Assembly: GCF_000336385.2 (NCBI RefSeq)
Contig: NZ_HG424503.1
Span: 1 to 50,849, forward strand
Origin: Lysobacter antibioticus HS124
Lineage (GTDB): Bacteria > Pseudomonadota > Gammaproteobacteria > Xanthomonadales > Xanthomonadaceae
Length of the DNA stretch: 50,849 bases
Direction: 5' to 3'
Under the pieces are notes generated by a model, which was not told where the DNA came from, ran no database searches, and worked only from the letters and a program-made list of their open reading frames with translations. Below are positions 35,281 to 44,146 of this stretch, one piece after another (positions within the stretch are counted from its first letter, which is position 1; every line of letters begins with the position of its first letter). A program made the translations under genes and the position numbers.

Positions 35281-36801
35281 ATGTCGCCCAACGCTGAAAT
35301 CGTCGGCCGAACCGCTGCCGCGCCCGGGACCGCGCTGTACGACGCCGTGGCGTTGCGCGCGATCGAGGCGCGCGCCGCGGCCGAACTGGGCGATGCCTAC
35401 GTGCTGATGCAGCGCGCCGGCGCGGCGGCCTGGAGCGAGTTGCTGAACCATTGGACGCGCGCGTTCCGCCTGCTGGTGGTGTGCGGTCCCGGCAACAACG
35501 GCGGCGACGGCTATGTGCTGGCGACCCTGGCCCGGCAAAGCGGGCGCGACGTTTCGGTGCTGCGCCTGCCCGGGCACGCGCCGCGCAGCGCCCTGGCGCG
35601 CCGCGCCGCGGCCGAGTACGCGCAGGCCGGCGGCGCCACGCTCGAATTCGACGGCACGCTGCCGGCGGCGGACGTGGTGGTCGACGCGTTGTTCGGCATC
35701 GGCCTGTCGCGCGCGCCGGACGCGGCCTCGGCCGATCTGATCGCGGCGATCAACGCGCACCCGGCGCCGGTGCTGGCGCTGGACGTGCCGAGCGGCGTCG
35801 ACGCCGACAGCGGCCAGGCCCACGTCGCCGCGGTGATCGCGCAGCGCACCCTGGAGTTCATCGCGCCCAAGGCCGGCCTGCGCAGCGGCGCAGCGCTGGA
35901 TCACGTCGGCGCGCTGGCGGTGGCGCGGTTGCAACTGGACCCGGAGCATTACGGCGTCGAAGCGGTTGCCGAAGCGCTGGGCGCCGCCGATCTCGGGCGC
36001 TGGCTGCGGCCGCGCCGGCGCGACAGTCACAAAGGCCGCAACGGCCGTGTGCTGTGCGTGGGCGGCGATCACGGGCACGGCGGCGCCTTGTTGTTGTGCG
36101 CGCAGGCCGCGCTGCGCAGCGGCGCCGGTTTGCTCGATGCGGCCACGCGTGCGGCGCATGTGGCGCCGATGTTGGCGCGCCTGCCCGAGGCGATGCCGCG
36201 CGCGGTCGAGAGCGGCGAGGAACTCGCCGCCGCGATCGACGCCGCCGATGTCGTCGCGATCGGCCCCGGCCTGGGTCAACAAGGTTGGGGGCGGGCGCTG
36301 TACGCGCGCGTCCTGGCCAGCGCCAAGCCGCGTCTGTTCGACGCCGATGCGCTCAATCTGCTTGCCGCGCAACCGCGGGCGCTGCCGGCCGACTGCGTGC
36401 TGACGCCGCACCCCGGCGAAGCCGCGCGCCTGCTCGGCAGCGCTGCCGCGCAGGTGCAGGCCGACCGCTTCGCCGCGGTGCGCGCGCTCGTCGATCGCTA
36501 CGGTTGCGCGGTGGTGCTCAAGGGCGCCGGCAGCCTGATCGCCGCACCGCAACGGCGCACGCGCCTGATCGCCGCCGGCAATCCGGGCATGGCGGTCGGC
36601 GGCATGGGCGACGTGCTCAGCGGCGCGATCGCGGCCTTGCTCGCACAGGGCCTGGATGCGTTCGATGCGGCCTCGTGCGGCGCCTTGCTGCATGCGGTCG
36701 CCGGCGACGAAGCCGCGCGCGAGGGCGGCGAGCGCGGCCTGCTGCCGAGCGATCTGATGCCGTGGTTGCGACGCTGCGCGAATCCGCGCGGCGCGGCTTA
36801 G
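35281..36801 (+). CDS. nnrD: Bifunctional NAD(P)H-hydrate epimerase / ADP-dependent NAD(P)H-hydrate dehydratase
   Basis: This enzyme repairs hydrated NADH and NADPH (NADHX). The 506-residue fusion has the N-terminal YjeF epimerase domain (MQRAGAAAW, VVCGPGNNGGDGYVLA, DALFGIGLSRAP) and the C-terminal YjeF_C kinase-like dehydratase (LTPHPGEAARLLG, VVLKGAGSLI, GNPGMAVGGMGDVLSGAIAALLAQG). The E. coli homologue is YjeF/Nnr. It is divergent from queG and 9 bases ahead of tsaE. Its stop codon TAG is part of the TAGAAT -10 in front of tsaE. Confidence 0.96.
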   Translation: MSPNAEIVGRTAAAPGTALYDAVALRAIEARAAAELGDAYVLMQRAGAAAWSELLNHWTRAFRLLVVCGPGNNGGDGYVLATLARQSGRDVSVLRLPGHAPRSALARRAAAEYAQAGGATLEFDGTLPAADVVVDALFGIGLSRAPDAASADLIAAINAHPAPVLALDVPSGVDADSGQAHVAAVIAQRTLEFIAPKAGLRSGAALDHVGALAVARLQLDPEHYGVEAVAEALGAADLGRWLRPRRRDSHKGRNGRVLCVGGDHGHGGALLLCAQAALRSGAGLLDAATRAAHVAPMLARLPEAMPRAVESGEELAAAIDAADVVAIGPGLGQQGWGRALYARVLASAKPRLFDADALNLLAAQPRALPADCVLTPHPGEAARLLGSAAAQVQADRFAAVRALVDRYGCAVVLKGAGSLIAAPQRRTRLIAAGNPGMAVGGMGDVLSGAIAALLAQGLDAFDAASCGALLHAVAGDEAAREGGERGLLPSDLMPWLRRCANPRGAA

Positions 36802-36804
36802 AAT
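36799..36804 (+). promoter_or_regulatory. Probable -10 of tsaE, overlapping the nnrD stop
   Basis: TAGAAT ends 6 bases before the tsaE ATG, the same spacing as at nnrD. Its first three bases are the nnrD stop codon. Confidence 0.5.
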
Positions 36805-36810
36805 CGCGCG

Positions 36811-37326
36811 ATGACCGCAGCGCGCACGATCCTCACGCTCGCCGACGCCGACGCCACCGACGCGCTCGGCGCCGCGCTCGCGCGCACCCGCCCGCAACGC
36901 GATGGCGCAGTGCTGCGCGTGCATCTGCACGGCGATCTGGGCGCCGGCAAATCGACCCTGGCGCGCGCGCTGTTGCGTGCGCTCGGCGTGCGCGGCGCGA
37001 TCCGCAGCCCGACCTACACCCTGGTCGAGCGCTATCCGCTGGCCGGTGGGCGCGAAGCCTGGCACCTGGACCTGTACCGGATCGGCGACGCCGGCGAGCT
37101 GGAATTCCTGGGGCTGGATGGCGGCGAGGCCGAGTTGTGGCTGATCGAATGGCCCGAGCGCGGCCGCGGCTGGCTGCCCCCGGCCGACCTGCGCGTCGAC
37201 CTCGCCGTGGCCGAAGGCGGCGCCGGTCGCCGCGCCGAGTTGTCGGCCGATTCAGAGGGCGGGGCGGCCTGGCTGGCCGGCCTGGCGGCGGAAACCGGCC
37301 CCCAGGAGCTTGCGGCCGACTCCTGA
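36811..37326 (+). CDS. tsaE: tRNA threonylcarbamoyladenosine biosynthesis ATPase TsaE
   Basis: TsaE is the ATPase partner of TsaB and TsaD in making t6A37 on ANN-reading tRNAs. The 171-residue protein has P-loop [15 protein letters not shown], the family stretch [11 protein letters not shown], and [25 protein letters not shown] follows. The family is about 150-170 residues, so the length is normal. The gene sits between nnrD and amiC as in E. coli. Confidence 0.97.
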   Translation: MTAARTILTLADADATDALGAALARTRPQRDGAVLRVHLHGDLGAGKSTLARALLRALGVRGAIRSPTYTLVERYPLAGGREAWHLDLYRIGDAGELEFLGLDGGEAELWLIEWPERGRGWLPPADLRVDLAVAEGGAGRRAELSADSEGGAAWLAGLAAETGPQELAADS

Positions 37327-37407
37327 ACGATTCCCTAGGAAGTGTCCCCAGGTACCGGATTTGCAAGGAAAAAATACTTGCAATTGTGATTTTCCGGTGC
37401 TTGACTT

Positions 37408-39141
37408 ATGCGCATGCGAGTCAAAGGGGCCACCGTTCAGAAGTTCCTGCTCGGCCTAGCGCTGCTGGCGGCGCTGGCTTGGAATCTCGCGCATGCGAGT
37501 GAAATCAAGGGCTTGGAGCTGCGTAACGGGGCCACCGGCACCCGCGCTGAGATCGCTCTGGACGGCGCCGGCCAGTACAAAGTGCTCAGCCTCAAGGGCC
37601 CCGATCGCCTGGTGGTGGATCTGCCGGCCTCGCACCTGAGCAAGGCTTTCAAGCTTCCCGCCGCCGCCGGCATCGTCAAGGCCGTGCGCACCGGCGAGCC
37701 GCAGCCCGGCACCGCTCGGATCGTGTTCGACTTGGCCCAGCCGGTCGCGGCGCTGAAGCCGCGCATCGAGCAGGGCGCCGGCGGTTCGCGCCTGGTGCTG
37801 GAATGGCCGGGCGACGGCAACGAGACGACGGCCGCTGCGCCGAAGCCGGCCGCCGCCAGCGTCGCTACCACCGCGACCCCGCCGCCGAAGCCGGCCGCGC
37901 CGTCGCCGATGGTCGCGGCGCCCGCCGTCGCGACTGCGCCGGCGCCAGCCGCCGAACCCGATCCCGCGCTGGCCTCGAATGCGGCCACCAGCAAACTGAT
38001 TTCCGAGCTCGCCGCGCGCAACGGCGCGGCGCCGGCGGCAAACGCGCCGAGCGTCGCGGGCAACCCACCGCCCGTCACCCATGCGCCGAGCGCGATCGCG
38101 ACGGCGCTGCCGGCGGCGAACCCGATCCACGCGGCCGCGCGACCGGCGACTGCGCAGCCCGCGCCGACGCCGACGCCTGCGCAGCGCGCCGCGAGCCAGG
38201 CCGTGTTCGAACAGGCCGCACAGGCGCCGGTGCCGACCACGGTCGCGACCGGCGTGCCGACCCGCATTGCGACCGGCGTGCCGACGCCGATGCCCGGTGC
38301 CGCGGCAGCGGCCCCGGCGCCGGTCGAGACCGCGCCGCCGCCGGGTGCGGTCAAGACGCTCAAGGACGTGATGCGCGGCCGCGGCATGCGCCCGTTGATC
38401 ATCGCCATCGATCCCGGTCACGGCGGCCAGGATCCGGGCGCGATCGGCCTGGCCGGCAAGCGCGAAAAGGACGTGACCCTGGCGATCGGCCGCGAACTGG
38501 CGCGCCAGATCAACGCCACGCCGGGCCTCAAGGCCTACATGACCCGCGACACCGACGTGTTCATTCCGTTGCCGCGGCGCGCCCAGCTCGCGCGTCACGC
38601 CAAGGCCGACATGTTCATCTCGATCCACGCCGACGCGGCCGAAAACCGCTCGGCGAACGGCTCCTCGGTCTACGTGTTGTCGCTGAAGGGGGCGTCCTCG
38701 CAGCGCGCGCGCTGGCTGGCCGACAAGGAAAACGCCTCCGACCTGATCGGCGGCGCGCGCCTGCCGCAGTCCGACAACACCCTGACCTCGGTGTTGCTGG
38801 ACCTGACCCAGAGCGGGCACATGAAGGCGTCCGAAGACGCCGCCGGGCATGTGCTCGACGGGCTGCGCCAGCTCGGCCGCAACCACAAGCCGAACATCGA
38901 GCGCGCCAACTTCGCCGTGCTGCGCACCTCCGACATGCCGGCGATGCTGGTCGAGACCAACTTCATCTCCAATCCGGAAGAAGAGCGCCGCCTGACCGAT
39001 CCGGCGCACCAGCGCGCGTTGGCGCGGGCGGTGCTGGACGGAGTCAACACCTATTTCACCCGTCAGCCGCCGCCGGGCACGATGTACGCGGCGCGCGCCG
39101 AAGCGCAGCAGGGCGGGTTCGGCGGGGGCGGCAGTCCTTAA
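37408..39141 (+). CDS. amiC: N-acetylmuramoyl-L-alanine amidase (AmiC/AmiB type)
   Basis: This periplasmic zinc amidase splits septal peptidoglycan during division. The 577-residue protein has a signal peptide (FLLGLALLAALAWNLAHA), an AMIN domain for septal targeting (SEIKGLELRNGATGTRAEIAL to about residue 135), a long Ala/Pro/Thr linker (about 135-315), and an Amidase_3 domain. Zinc ligands are seen in AIDPGHGGQDPGA and FISIHADA. The catalytic Glu is in LVETNFISNPEEE. The linker holds the repeat VATGVPT and IATGVPT and is much longer than usual. The gene precedes mutL, as in the E. coli amiB-mutL pair. Confidence 0.93.
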   Translation: MRMRVKGATVQKFLLGLALLAALAWNLAHASEIKGLELRNGATGTRAEIALDGAGQYKVLSLKGPDRLVVDLPASHLSKAFKLPAAAGIVKAVRTGEPQPGTARIVFDLAQPVAALKPRIEQGAGGSRLVLEWPGDGNETTAAAPKPAAASVATTATPPPKPAAPSPMVAAPAVATAPAPAAEPDPALASNAATSKLISELAARNGAAPAANAPSVAGNPPPVTHAPSAIATALPAANPIHAAARPATAQPAPTPTPAQRAASQAVFEQAAQAPVPTTVATGVPTRIATGVPTPMPGAAAAAPAPVETAPPPGAVKTLKDVMRGRGMRPLIIAIDPGHGGQDPGAIGLAGKREKDVTLAIGRELARQINATPGLKAYMTRDTDVFIPLPRRAQLARHAKADMFISIHADAAENRSANGSSVYVLSLKGASSQRARWLADKENASDLIGGARLPQSDNTLTSVLLDLTQSGHMKASEDAAGHVLDGLRQLGRNHKPNIERANFAVLRTSDMPAMLVETNFISNPEEERRLTDPAHQRALARAVLDGVNTYFTRQPPPGTMYAARAEAQQGGFGGGGSP

Positions 39142-39555
39142 CCCCGCAACGATATCGACGGTTCTTGCGCGGCCCCGAGCGATCGGGGCCGCGATCGTTT
39201 CGGGGAAGGCAAAGCGCGAATCCCACCGTTCCACGTTTCAAAAGGAGGGGGCGTCGTTTCGGCGCAATGCCGGTCGCGACGTCACCGGGCTCCTGAGCGA
39301 GGCCGTGCGATGCCGCGGAAGCCGGGCCGTAGCTCCGGGTGCGCAAGAGCGGGCGCCGGCCGTTGCCTCCTTTGCAAGGGGGCGGGTGGCCGCGCAGGGC
39401 GCGCAGGCGAGGCGGCTTTTGCCGTTGCTGTTGCTTCGCCCCTGAATCCGCGCGCCGGGCCGATCCGCCGCATCCGGCGCAAGCCCCGGATCGCGAAGCC
39501 GCGCCGGCAGCGGCTATCATCGTTTCCCATCCCCCCGCCGGTGCCGCCGCACCGA
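39142..39555. other. Gap between amiC and mutL
   Basis: It contains the hairpin GCGGCCCCGA/TCGGGGCCGC (39169-39192), a likely amiC terminator though the tail is only GATCGTTTC. TATCAT (39515-39520) may serve as the -10 of mutL. No gene is supported, although the mutL frame is open upstream to 39310. Confidence 0.55.
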
Positions 39556-41460
39556 ATGCCGCCCGTGAGCATCCGTCAACTGCCCGACACCCTGATCAAC
39601 CAGATCGCCGCCGGCGAAGTGGTCGAACGGCCCGCGTCCGTGGTCAAGGAACTGGTCGAGAACGCGCTCGACGCCGGCGCACGCCGGGTCGACATCGATC
39701 TGGAGGAGGGCGGCGTGCGCCTGATCCGGATCCGCGACGACGGCAACGGCATCGCCGCCGACGAACTGCCGCTGGCGGTGTCGCGCCACGCCACCAGCAA
39801 GATCGCCTCGCTCGACGACCTGGAAGGCGTGACCACCCTGGGCTTCCGCGGCGAGGCGTTGCCCTCGATCGCCTCGGTCAGCCGTTTCGCCCTGTCTTCG
39901 CGCCGGATCGGCGAGGACCGCGGCGCGGTGCTGGAGATCGACGGCGGCCGGGTCGGCGACGTCGTCCCCAAGCCGCATCCGCAGGGCACCACGGTCGAGG
40001 TGCGCGACCTGTTCTTCAACGTGCCGGCGCGGCGCAAGTTCCTCAAGGCCGAGCGCACCGAGCTGGGCCATATCGAAGAATGGCTGCGCCAGCTGGCCCT
40101 GGCCCGGCCCGACGTCGAGCTGCGCGTCTCCCACAACGGCAAGCCGACCCGGCGCTGGAAGGGCGAGGGCGACCTGGTCGAGGTCGGGCTGTCGGACCTG
40201 CGCATCGGCGAGGCGCTGGGCGAGGAGTTCGCCCGCAACGCCCTGCGCGTCGACCACAGCGGCGCCGGCCTGCGCCTGCACGGCTGGATCGCTCAGCCGT
40301 CCTACAACCGCGCCAGCGCCGATCAGCAGTATTTCTACGTCAACGGCCGCGCGGTGCGCGACCGCAGCGTGGCCCACGCGGTCAAACAGGCCTACGCCGA
40401 CGTGCTGTTCCACGGCCGCCAGCCGGCCTACGTGCTGTTTCTGGAGCTGGACCCGCGCCGGGTCGACGTCAACGTGCACCCGGCCAAGCACGAGGTGCGC
40501 TTCCGCGACGCGCGCCTGATCCACGACTTCGTCTACCGCACGCTCAACGACGCCCTGGCCGAAACCCGCGCCGGCAGCCTGCCGTCGGCGCAGGCGCCTG
40601 GCGCCGACGGTTTGGTCGCCGGCAGCGCTCAGACGGCGGGCGCGGCGACGTCCGCGGCCAACGCCTATCAATGGCGTTCGACCGCGCCGCTGGGCCTGCA
40701 GGTCGCCGAGACCCGCGCCGGCTACGCCGCGCTGTACGGCAGCGGCGGCGCGGGCGGTCCGGCAGGCGGTGCGTCCTATGGCGGCGGCTCGGCGTCCGGC
40801 GGCGGCAGCGCCTACGCCGCGCCGGGCCTGGGGCTGGGCGCCGCGCCGGCGCTGCCGGCCAGCGACGACGCGACCCTGCCGCCGCTGGGCTATGCGATCG
40901 CCCAATTGCACGGCATCTACGTGCTCGCCGAAAGCGCCGAAGGCCTGATCGTGGTCGACATGCACGCCGCGCACGAACGCATCGGTTACGAGAAGCTCAA
41001 GAGCGCGCACGACGGCGAAGGCCTGCGTACCCAGCCGCTGCTGGTGCCGGCGACGCTGGCGGTGTCCGAGCGCGAGGCCGAGGTCGCCGAGCGCGAAGAA
41101 GCGACGCTGGTCGAACTGGGCTTCGAAGTCACCCGCAGCGGTCCGCAGTCGCTGACCCTGCGTGCGGTGCCGGCGTTGCTGGCCCATGGCGACGTCGAGG
41201 CCTTGCTGCGCGACGTGCTGGCCGACTTGCGCGAACACGGCGAATCGCGCCGGGTCGCGGCGGCGCGCGACGAATTGCTGTCGACCATGGCCTGCCACGG
41301 CGCGGTGCGCGCCAACCGCCGTCTCACTTTGCCGGAAATGAACGCCCTGCTGCGCGAAATGGAGGCGACCGAACGCTCCGGCCAATGCAATCATGGCCGC
41401 CCGACCTGGGCTCGCTTCAGCCTGCCCGAAATCGACCGCTGGTTCCTGCGAGGGCGTTGA
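39556..41460 (+). CDS. mutL: DNA mismatch repair protein MutL (endonuclease type)
   Basis: MutL couples MutS mismatch recognition to strand nicking. The 634-residue protein has the GHKL ATPase ([46 protein letters not shown]), a Gly/Ala-rich linker (about 360-440), and a C-terminal dimer domain. That domain carries [12 protein letters not shown] from residue 468, matching the endonuclease motif D-x-H-A-x2-E-x4-E, plus [10 protein letters not shown] and [10 protein letters not shown] infer intrinsic nicking, as in organisms lacking MutH. Family homology begins at ATG 39556, and a GTG at 39565 is an alternative. Confidence 0.96.
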   Translation: MPPVSIRQLPDTLINQIAAGEVVERPASVVKELVENALDAGARRVDIDLEEGGVRLIRIRDDGNGIAADELPLAVSRHATSKIASLDDLEGVTTLGFRGEALPSIASVSRFALSSRRIGEDRGAVLEIDGGRVGDVVPKPHPQGTTVEVRDLFFNVPARRKFLKAERTELGHIEEWLRQLALARPDVELRVSHNGKPTRRWKGEGDLVEVGLSDLRIGEALGEEFARNALRVDHSGAGLRLHGWIAQPSYNRASADQQYFYVNGRAVRDRSVAHAVKQAYADVLFHGRQPAYVLFLELDPRRVDVNVHPAKHEVRFRDARLIHDFVYRTLNDALAETRAGSLPSAQAPGADGLVAGSAQTAGAATSAANAYQWRSTAPLGLQVAETRAGYAALYGSGGAGGPAGGASYGGGSASGGGSAYAAPGLGLGAAPALPASDDATLPPLGYAIAQLHGIYVLAESAEGLIVVDMHAAHERIGYEKLKSAHDGEGLRTQPLLVPATLAVSEREAEVAEREEATLVELGFEVTRSGPQSLTLRAVPALLAHGDVEALLRDVLADLREHGESRRVAAARDELLSTMACHGAVRANRRLTLPEMNALLREMEATERSGQCNHGRPTWARFSLPEIDRWFLRGR

Positions 41461-42455
41461 TGATGTCCGTTGCGCGCAAGCCGTTGTTCGCTTCGTCCCG
41501 CCCGGCGTTGCTGGCGCTGGCGCTGTTGCCGGCCTTGGCGGCGTGCGACTCGCCCGAGCGGCAGGCCGCGCGCCAACGCGAGGCCGAGCGCGTCGCCGCC
41601 GCCAACCACGCCTTCGATCGCGACCAGCAGTTGTGGCGCGAACAGCGCAAGACCGAGCTGCTCAAGCCCGACGGTTGGGCCAGCCTGGTCGGCCTGCATC
41701 CGATCGAACCGGGTTCGCACTATCTGGGCAGCGACCCGGACAACGGCATCCGCCTGGGGGTGGGGCCGGCGCATTTCGGCCTGATTTCGCTCAACAACGG
41801 CCGCCTGCGCTTCGTTCCCGAACGCGGCGCGCCGCTGACCTTCAACGACCAGCCGATCAAGGGCGCGGTGACCCTGCTCGCCGACGATTACCCGGCCGGC
41901 CCGACCCGGATCGGCTTCGACGAGGGCAAGGGCGGGCTGACCGTGATCAAGCGCGGCGAGCGCTATTTCCTGCGCGTGCGCCACTCGCAGGCGCCGACCC
42001 TGACCGGTTTCAAGGGCATCGATTACTGGGCGCCGCAGCAGGACTGGAAGCTCAACGCCAAGTTCGTCGCCCATCCGGCCGGCAAGACCATCGACATCGC
42101 CAACATCATCGGCACGATCGAACCGACCCCGAACCCGGGCGCGATCGAGTTCCAGCGCGACGGCCGCAGCTTCCGCCTCGAGGCCCTGGACCAGGGCGGC
42201 GAGCAGTTGCTGCTGGTGTTCGCCGACCGCACCAGCGGCCACACCAGCTACAGCGCCGGGCGGTTCCTCGAGGTCGCGCGGCCCAATCTGCAGGGCGGGG
42301 TGGTGATCGACTTCAACAAGGCCTACAACCCGCCGTGCGCCTTCACTGCGTACGCGACCTGTCCGCTGCCGCCGCAGGAAAACCGGCTCGACCTGGAGAT
42401 CCCCGCCGGCGAAAAGACCTACAAGCCGCCGGCCGCGCCGGCCCACGCCACCTAA
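41460..42455 (+). CDS. DUF1684 family lipoprotein
   Basis: The 331-residue protein has a signal peptide with a lipobox (LLALALLPALAAC), so it is probably a lipoprotein. The rest is the DUF1684 fold: LLKPDGWASLVGLHPIEPG, HFGLISLNNGRLRF, RYFLRVRHSQAPTLTGFKGIDYW, GGVVIDFNKAYNPPCAFTAYATCPLPP. The last motif with two close Cys is characteristic. Function unknown. Its ATG overlaps the mutL stop (TGATG), so it is translated with mutL. A second ATG follows at 41463. GumN/TraB lies 21 bases downstream. Confidence 0.9.
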   Translation: MMSVARKPLFASSRPALLALALLPALAACDSPERQAARQREAERVAAANHAFDRDQQLWREQRKTELLKPDGWASLVGLHPIEPGSHYLGSDPDNGIRLGVGPAHFGLISLNNGRLRFVPERGAPLTFNDQPIKGAVTLLADDYPAGPTRIGFDEGKGGLTVIKRGERYFLRVRHSQAPTLTGFKGIDYWAPQQDWKLNAKFVAHPAGKTIDIANIIGTIEPTPNPGAIEFQRDGRSFRLEALDQGGEQLLLVFADRTSGHTSYSAGRFLEVARPNLQGGVVIDFNKAYNPPCAFTAYATCPLPPQENRLDLEIPAGEKTYKPPAAPAHAT

Positions 42456-42476
42456 GCCCCGTTCCGGAATCTGCGC

Positions 42477-43523
42477 ATGCGGTTGTTGAAGCTGTTCCTC
42501 GCCCCCTTGACCGCTGCGGTGCTGCTGAGCGCGCCGCTGACCTCGGCCACCACGGTCGCCGCCGAAGCCGCCGCGGCCGCGCCCAAGACGCCGCCGGTGC
42601 CGTTGCTGTGGAAGGTCTCCGACGCCGACAACGCGGTGTATCTGCTGGGGTCCTTCCACCTGCTGCGTCCCGACGACTACCCGCTCGCGGCGGACGTCGA
42701 CCAGGCTTTCGCCGACTCGGCCAAGCTGGTGTTCGAAGTGCCGCCGGATCAGATGTTCGACCCCAGCGTGGCGCAGCGTTTCATGGCTCGCGCCCGTTTC
42801 GACGACGGCCGCAGCCTGAGTCAGGTGCTGCCGGGCGACCTGCGCGAGAAGCTCAATCGCGTGCTGGCCAAGAACGGCGCCTCGCTGGCGCAACTCGACC
42901 CGCTGGAGCCGTGGTTCGTCAACCTGTCGCTGGTGCTGGGCGTGTCGCAGTCGCTGGGTTTCAGCCCGCAGTTGGGCCTGGACCAGTACCTGATGCGCCA
43001 GGCCGCGGCGGCGGAGAAGCCGACCGCCGGCCTGGAAAGCATGGATGCGCAGCTGCAGGCGATGGACTCCGGCCCCCTGCCGGAACAGATCAAGGCGCTG
43101 CGCGAGTTCGTCGACCAGCCCGAGGAAGTGCCGGGCATGCTCGAGGACATGCACACCGCCTGGCGCCGCGCCGACCTGGCGACGCTGGATGCGAAGGCGC
43201 GGGTGGAGATGCGCGACAAGACGCCGGAGACCTACCGGATCGTCAACGTCGAGCGCAATCGCGCCTGGCTGCCGCAACTGCAGAAGATGCTCGACGAGTC
43301 GCGCCAGGGCAACACGCTGGTGGTGGTCGGCGCGCTGCACCTGCTCGGCGACGACGGGCTGATCGAATTGATGCGCGGCAAGGGCTACAAGATCGAGCGC
43401 GTATGCGGCGCCTGCGCTGCGGGCACGGCGGATTTGCCGGCGCCGGTTCCCGCGGCGGACCCCGCTGCGGGCGAGAAGGCTGCTCGCGGAAAGGCCGGGG
43501 CAAGCAAGCCGGAAGCAGGCTAG
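42477..43523 (+). CDS. TraB/GumN family protein
   Basis: The 348-residue protein has a signal peptide (LLKLFLAPLTAAVLLSAPL), then the TraB/GumN domain with VYLLGSFHLLRPDDYPL near residue 58 and VVVGALHLLGDDGLIELM near residue 280. The GSFH and GALH motifs are the conserved pair of the family. Relatives occur beside the gum (xanthan) genes of Xanthomonas as gumN. A Tiki-like metalloprotease fold has been proposed but the role is unknown. The tail is low complexity (Ala, Lys, Gly). It is the last gene of the mutL string before the 43.5 kb repeats. Confidence 0.88.
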   Translation: MRLLKLFLAPLTAAVLLSAPLTSATTVAAEAAAAAPKTPPVPLLWKVSDADNAVYLLGSFHLLRPDDYPLAADVDQAFADSAKLVFEVPPDQMFDPSVAQRFMARARFDDGRSLSQVLPGDLREKLNRVLAKNGASLAQLDPLEPWFVNLSLVLGVSQSLGFSPQLGLDQYLMRQAAAAEKPTAGLESMDAQLQAMDSGPLPEQIKALREFVDQPEEVPGMLEDMHTAWRRADLATLDAKARVEMRDKTPETYRIVNVERNRAWLPQLQKMLDESRQGNTLVVVGALHLLGDDGLIELMRGKGYKIERVCGACAAGTADLPAPVPAADPAAGEKAARGKAGASKPEAG

Positions 43524-43543
43524 GAGCAGCGCGAGCCGACGCG
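43520..43543 (+). repeat. Degenerate REP after the GumN-like gene
   Basis: TAGGAGCAGCGCGAGCCGAC overlaps the stop codon of the gene. The stem has one broken pair (GCAGC vs GCCGA), and the loop is GCGA. Confidence 0.55.
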
Positions 43544-43593
43544 CGGAGAAGCCAACGCCGACGTCATCGGTCGACGCCTGAAACCCTCGCGGG

Positions 43594-43681
43594 GCAGAAG
43601 CGGCGTAAGCCGCGACCGTGCTCTCTCCCGCTCGCCGCGTCTTTGTCCTGGGCCCTCTGTCGGAGCGGCGTAAGCCGCGAC
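43594..43681 (+). repeat. Tandem REP pair (head to tail)
   Basis: Two REPs (43594-43617 and 43659-43681), both with a perfect GCGGC/GCCGC stem and GTAA loop, are 65 bases apart. Between them is CGCTCGCCGCGTCTTTGTCC and TGGGCCCT, which recurs between the pair at 50743-50827. Confidence 0.85.
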
Positions 43682-43734
43682 GGCGCTCTTGCGACCTCGC
43701 GGCGTCTGTCGTTCGAAGGCTGTGAAGCCTGAAA

Positions 43735-43998
43735 GCTTCAAGCAAAGCTTCCGTCCGCAAGCGGCCGGGTCACTTTCTTCGTCCAAGGCGACAACGTCCT
43801 ACGGGATTTCCTTTGGTCAAAAGTCACCAAAGAAAACGCCATGGCGGTTTCGAATCAAGAGCCACTACGGTTCGGAGCGTGCGCGGGGCTGCTCCGCACC
43901 GGGCCTTTCCTGGCCTGGCTGCGCACGGCCCCTCCCTGCGGGCCGCCCTCCGGGGCTTCGGTGCGTTCTCGCAAGATCGATGCGGCGCCAAGCTCTTT
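43735..43998. repeat. Composite repeat, B and C modules
   Basis: This is the most complete copy. 43735-43835 matches 33860-33950, and 43834-43998 matches 1-170. The C module includes GCGCGGGGCTGCTCCGCACC and GCGGGCCGCCCTCCGGGGCT. It is followed by a CAACGG tetramer (43999-44024) and a REP. Confidence 0.85.
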
Positions 43999-44056
43999 AC
44001 GGCAACGGCAACGGCAACGGCAACGGTGCCTGCAGGCGCTGCGTTGTTGCTGAGGG

Positions 44057-44080
44057 GATGGAGCGGCGCAAGCCGCGACC
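44057..44080 (+). repeat. REP hairpin
   Basis: GATG replaces GTAG at the head. GCGGC-GCAA-GCCGC stem and loop are intact, followed by GACC. Confidence 0.75.
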
Positions 44081-44146
44081 CGGGATGCGCAGAAGACCAG
44101 CGCCGTCGTTCACCGAAGCCGGAACCCGCCGTCTGCAGGCGATGGG

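Larger units (their letters stand above)
43524..44146. other. Composite repeat region between gumN-like gene and rnfB
   Basis: No gene is supported over 620 bases. In order: a degenerate REP (43520-43543), two tandem REPs (43594-43617 and 43659-43681), the B module (43735-43835), the C module (43834-about 43998), a CAACGG-rich hairpin (about 43991-44045) and a REP (44057-44080). The same B and C order, with decay, is seen at 33.8 kb and (C only) at 1-236. Confidence 0.75.
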
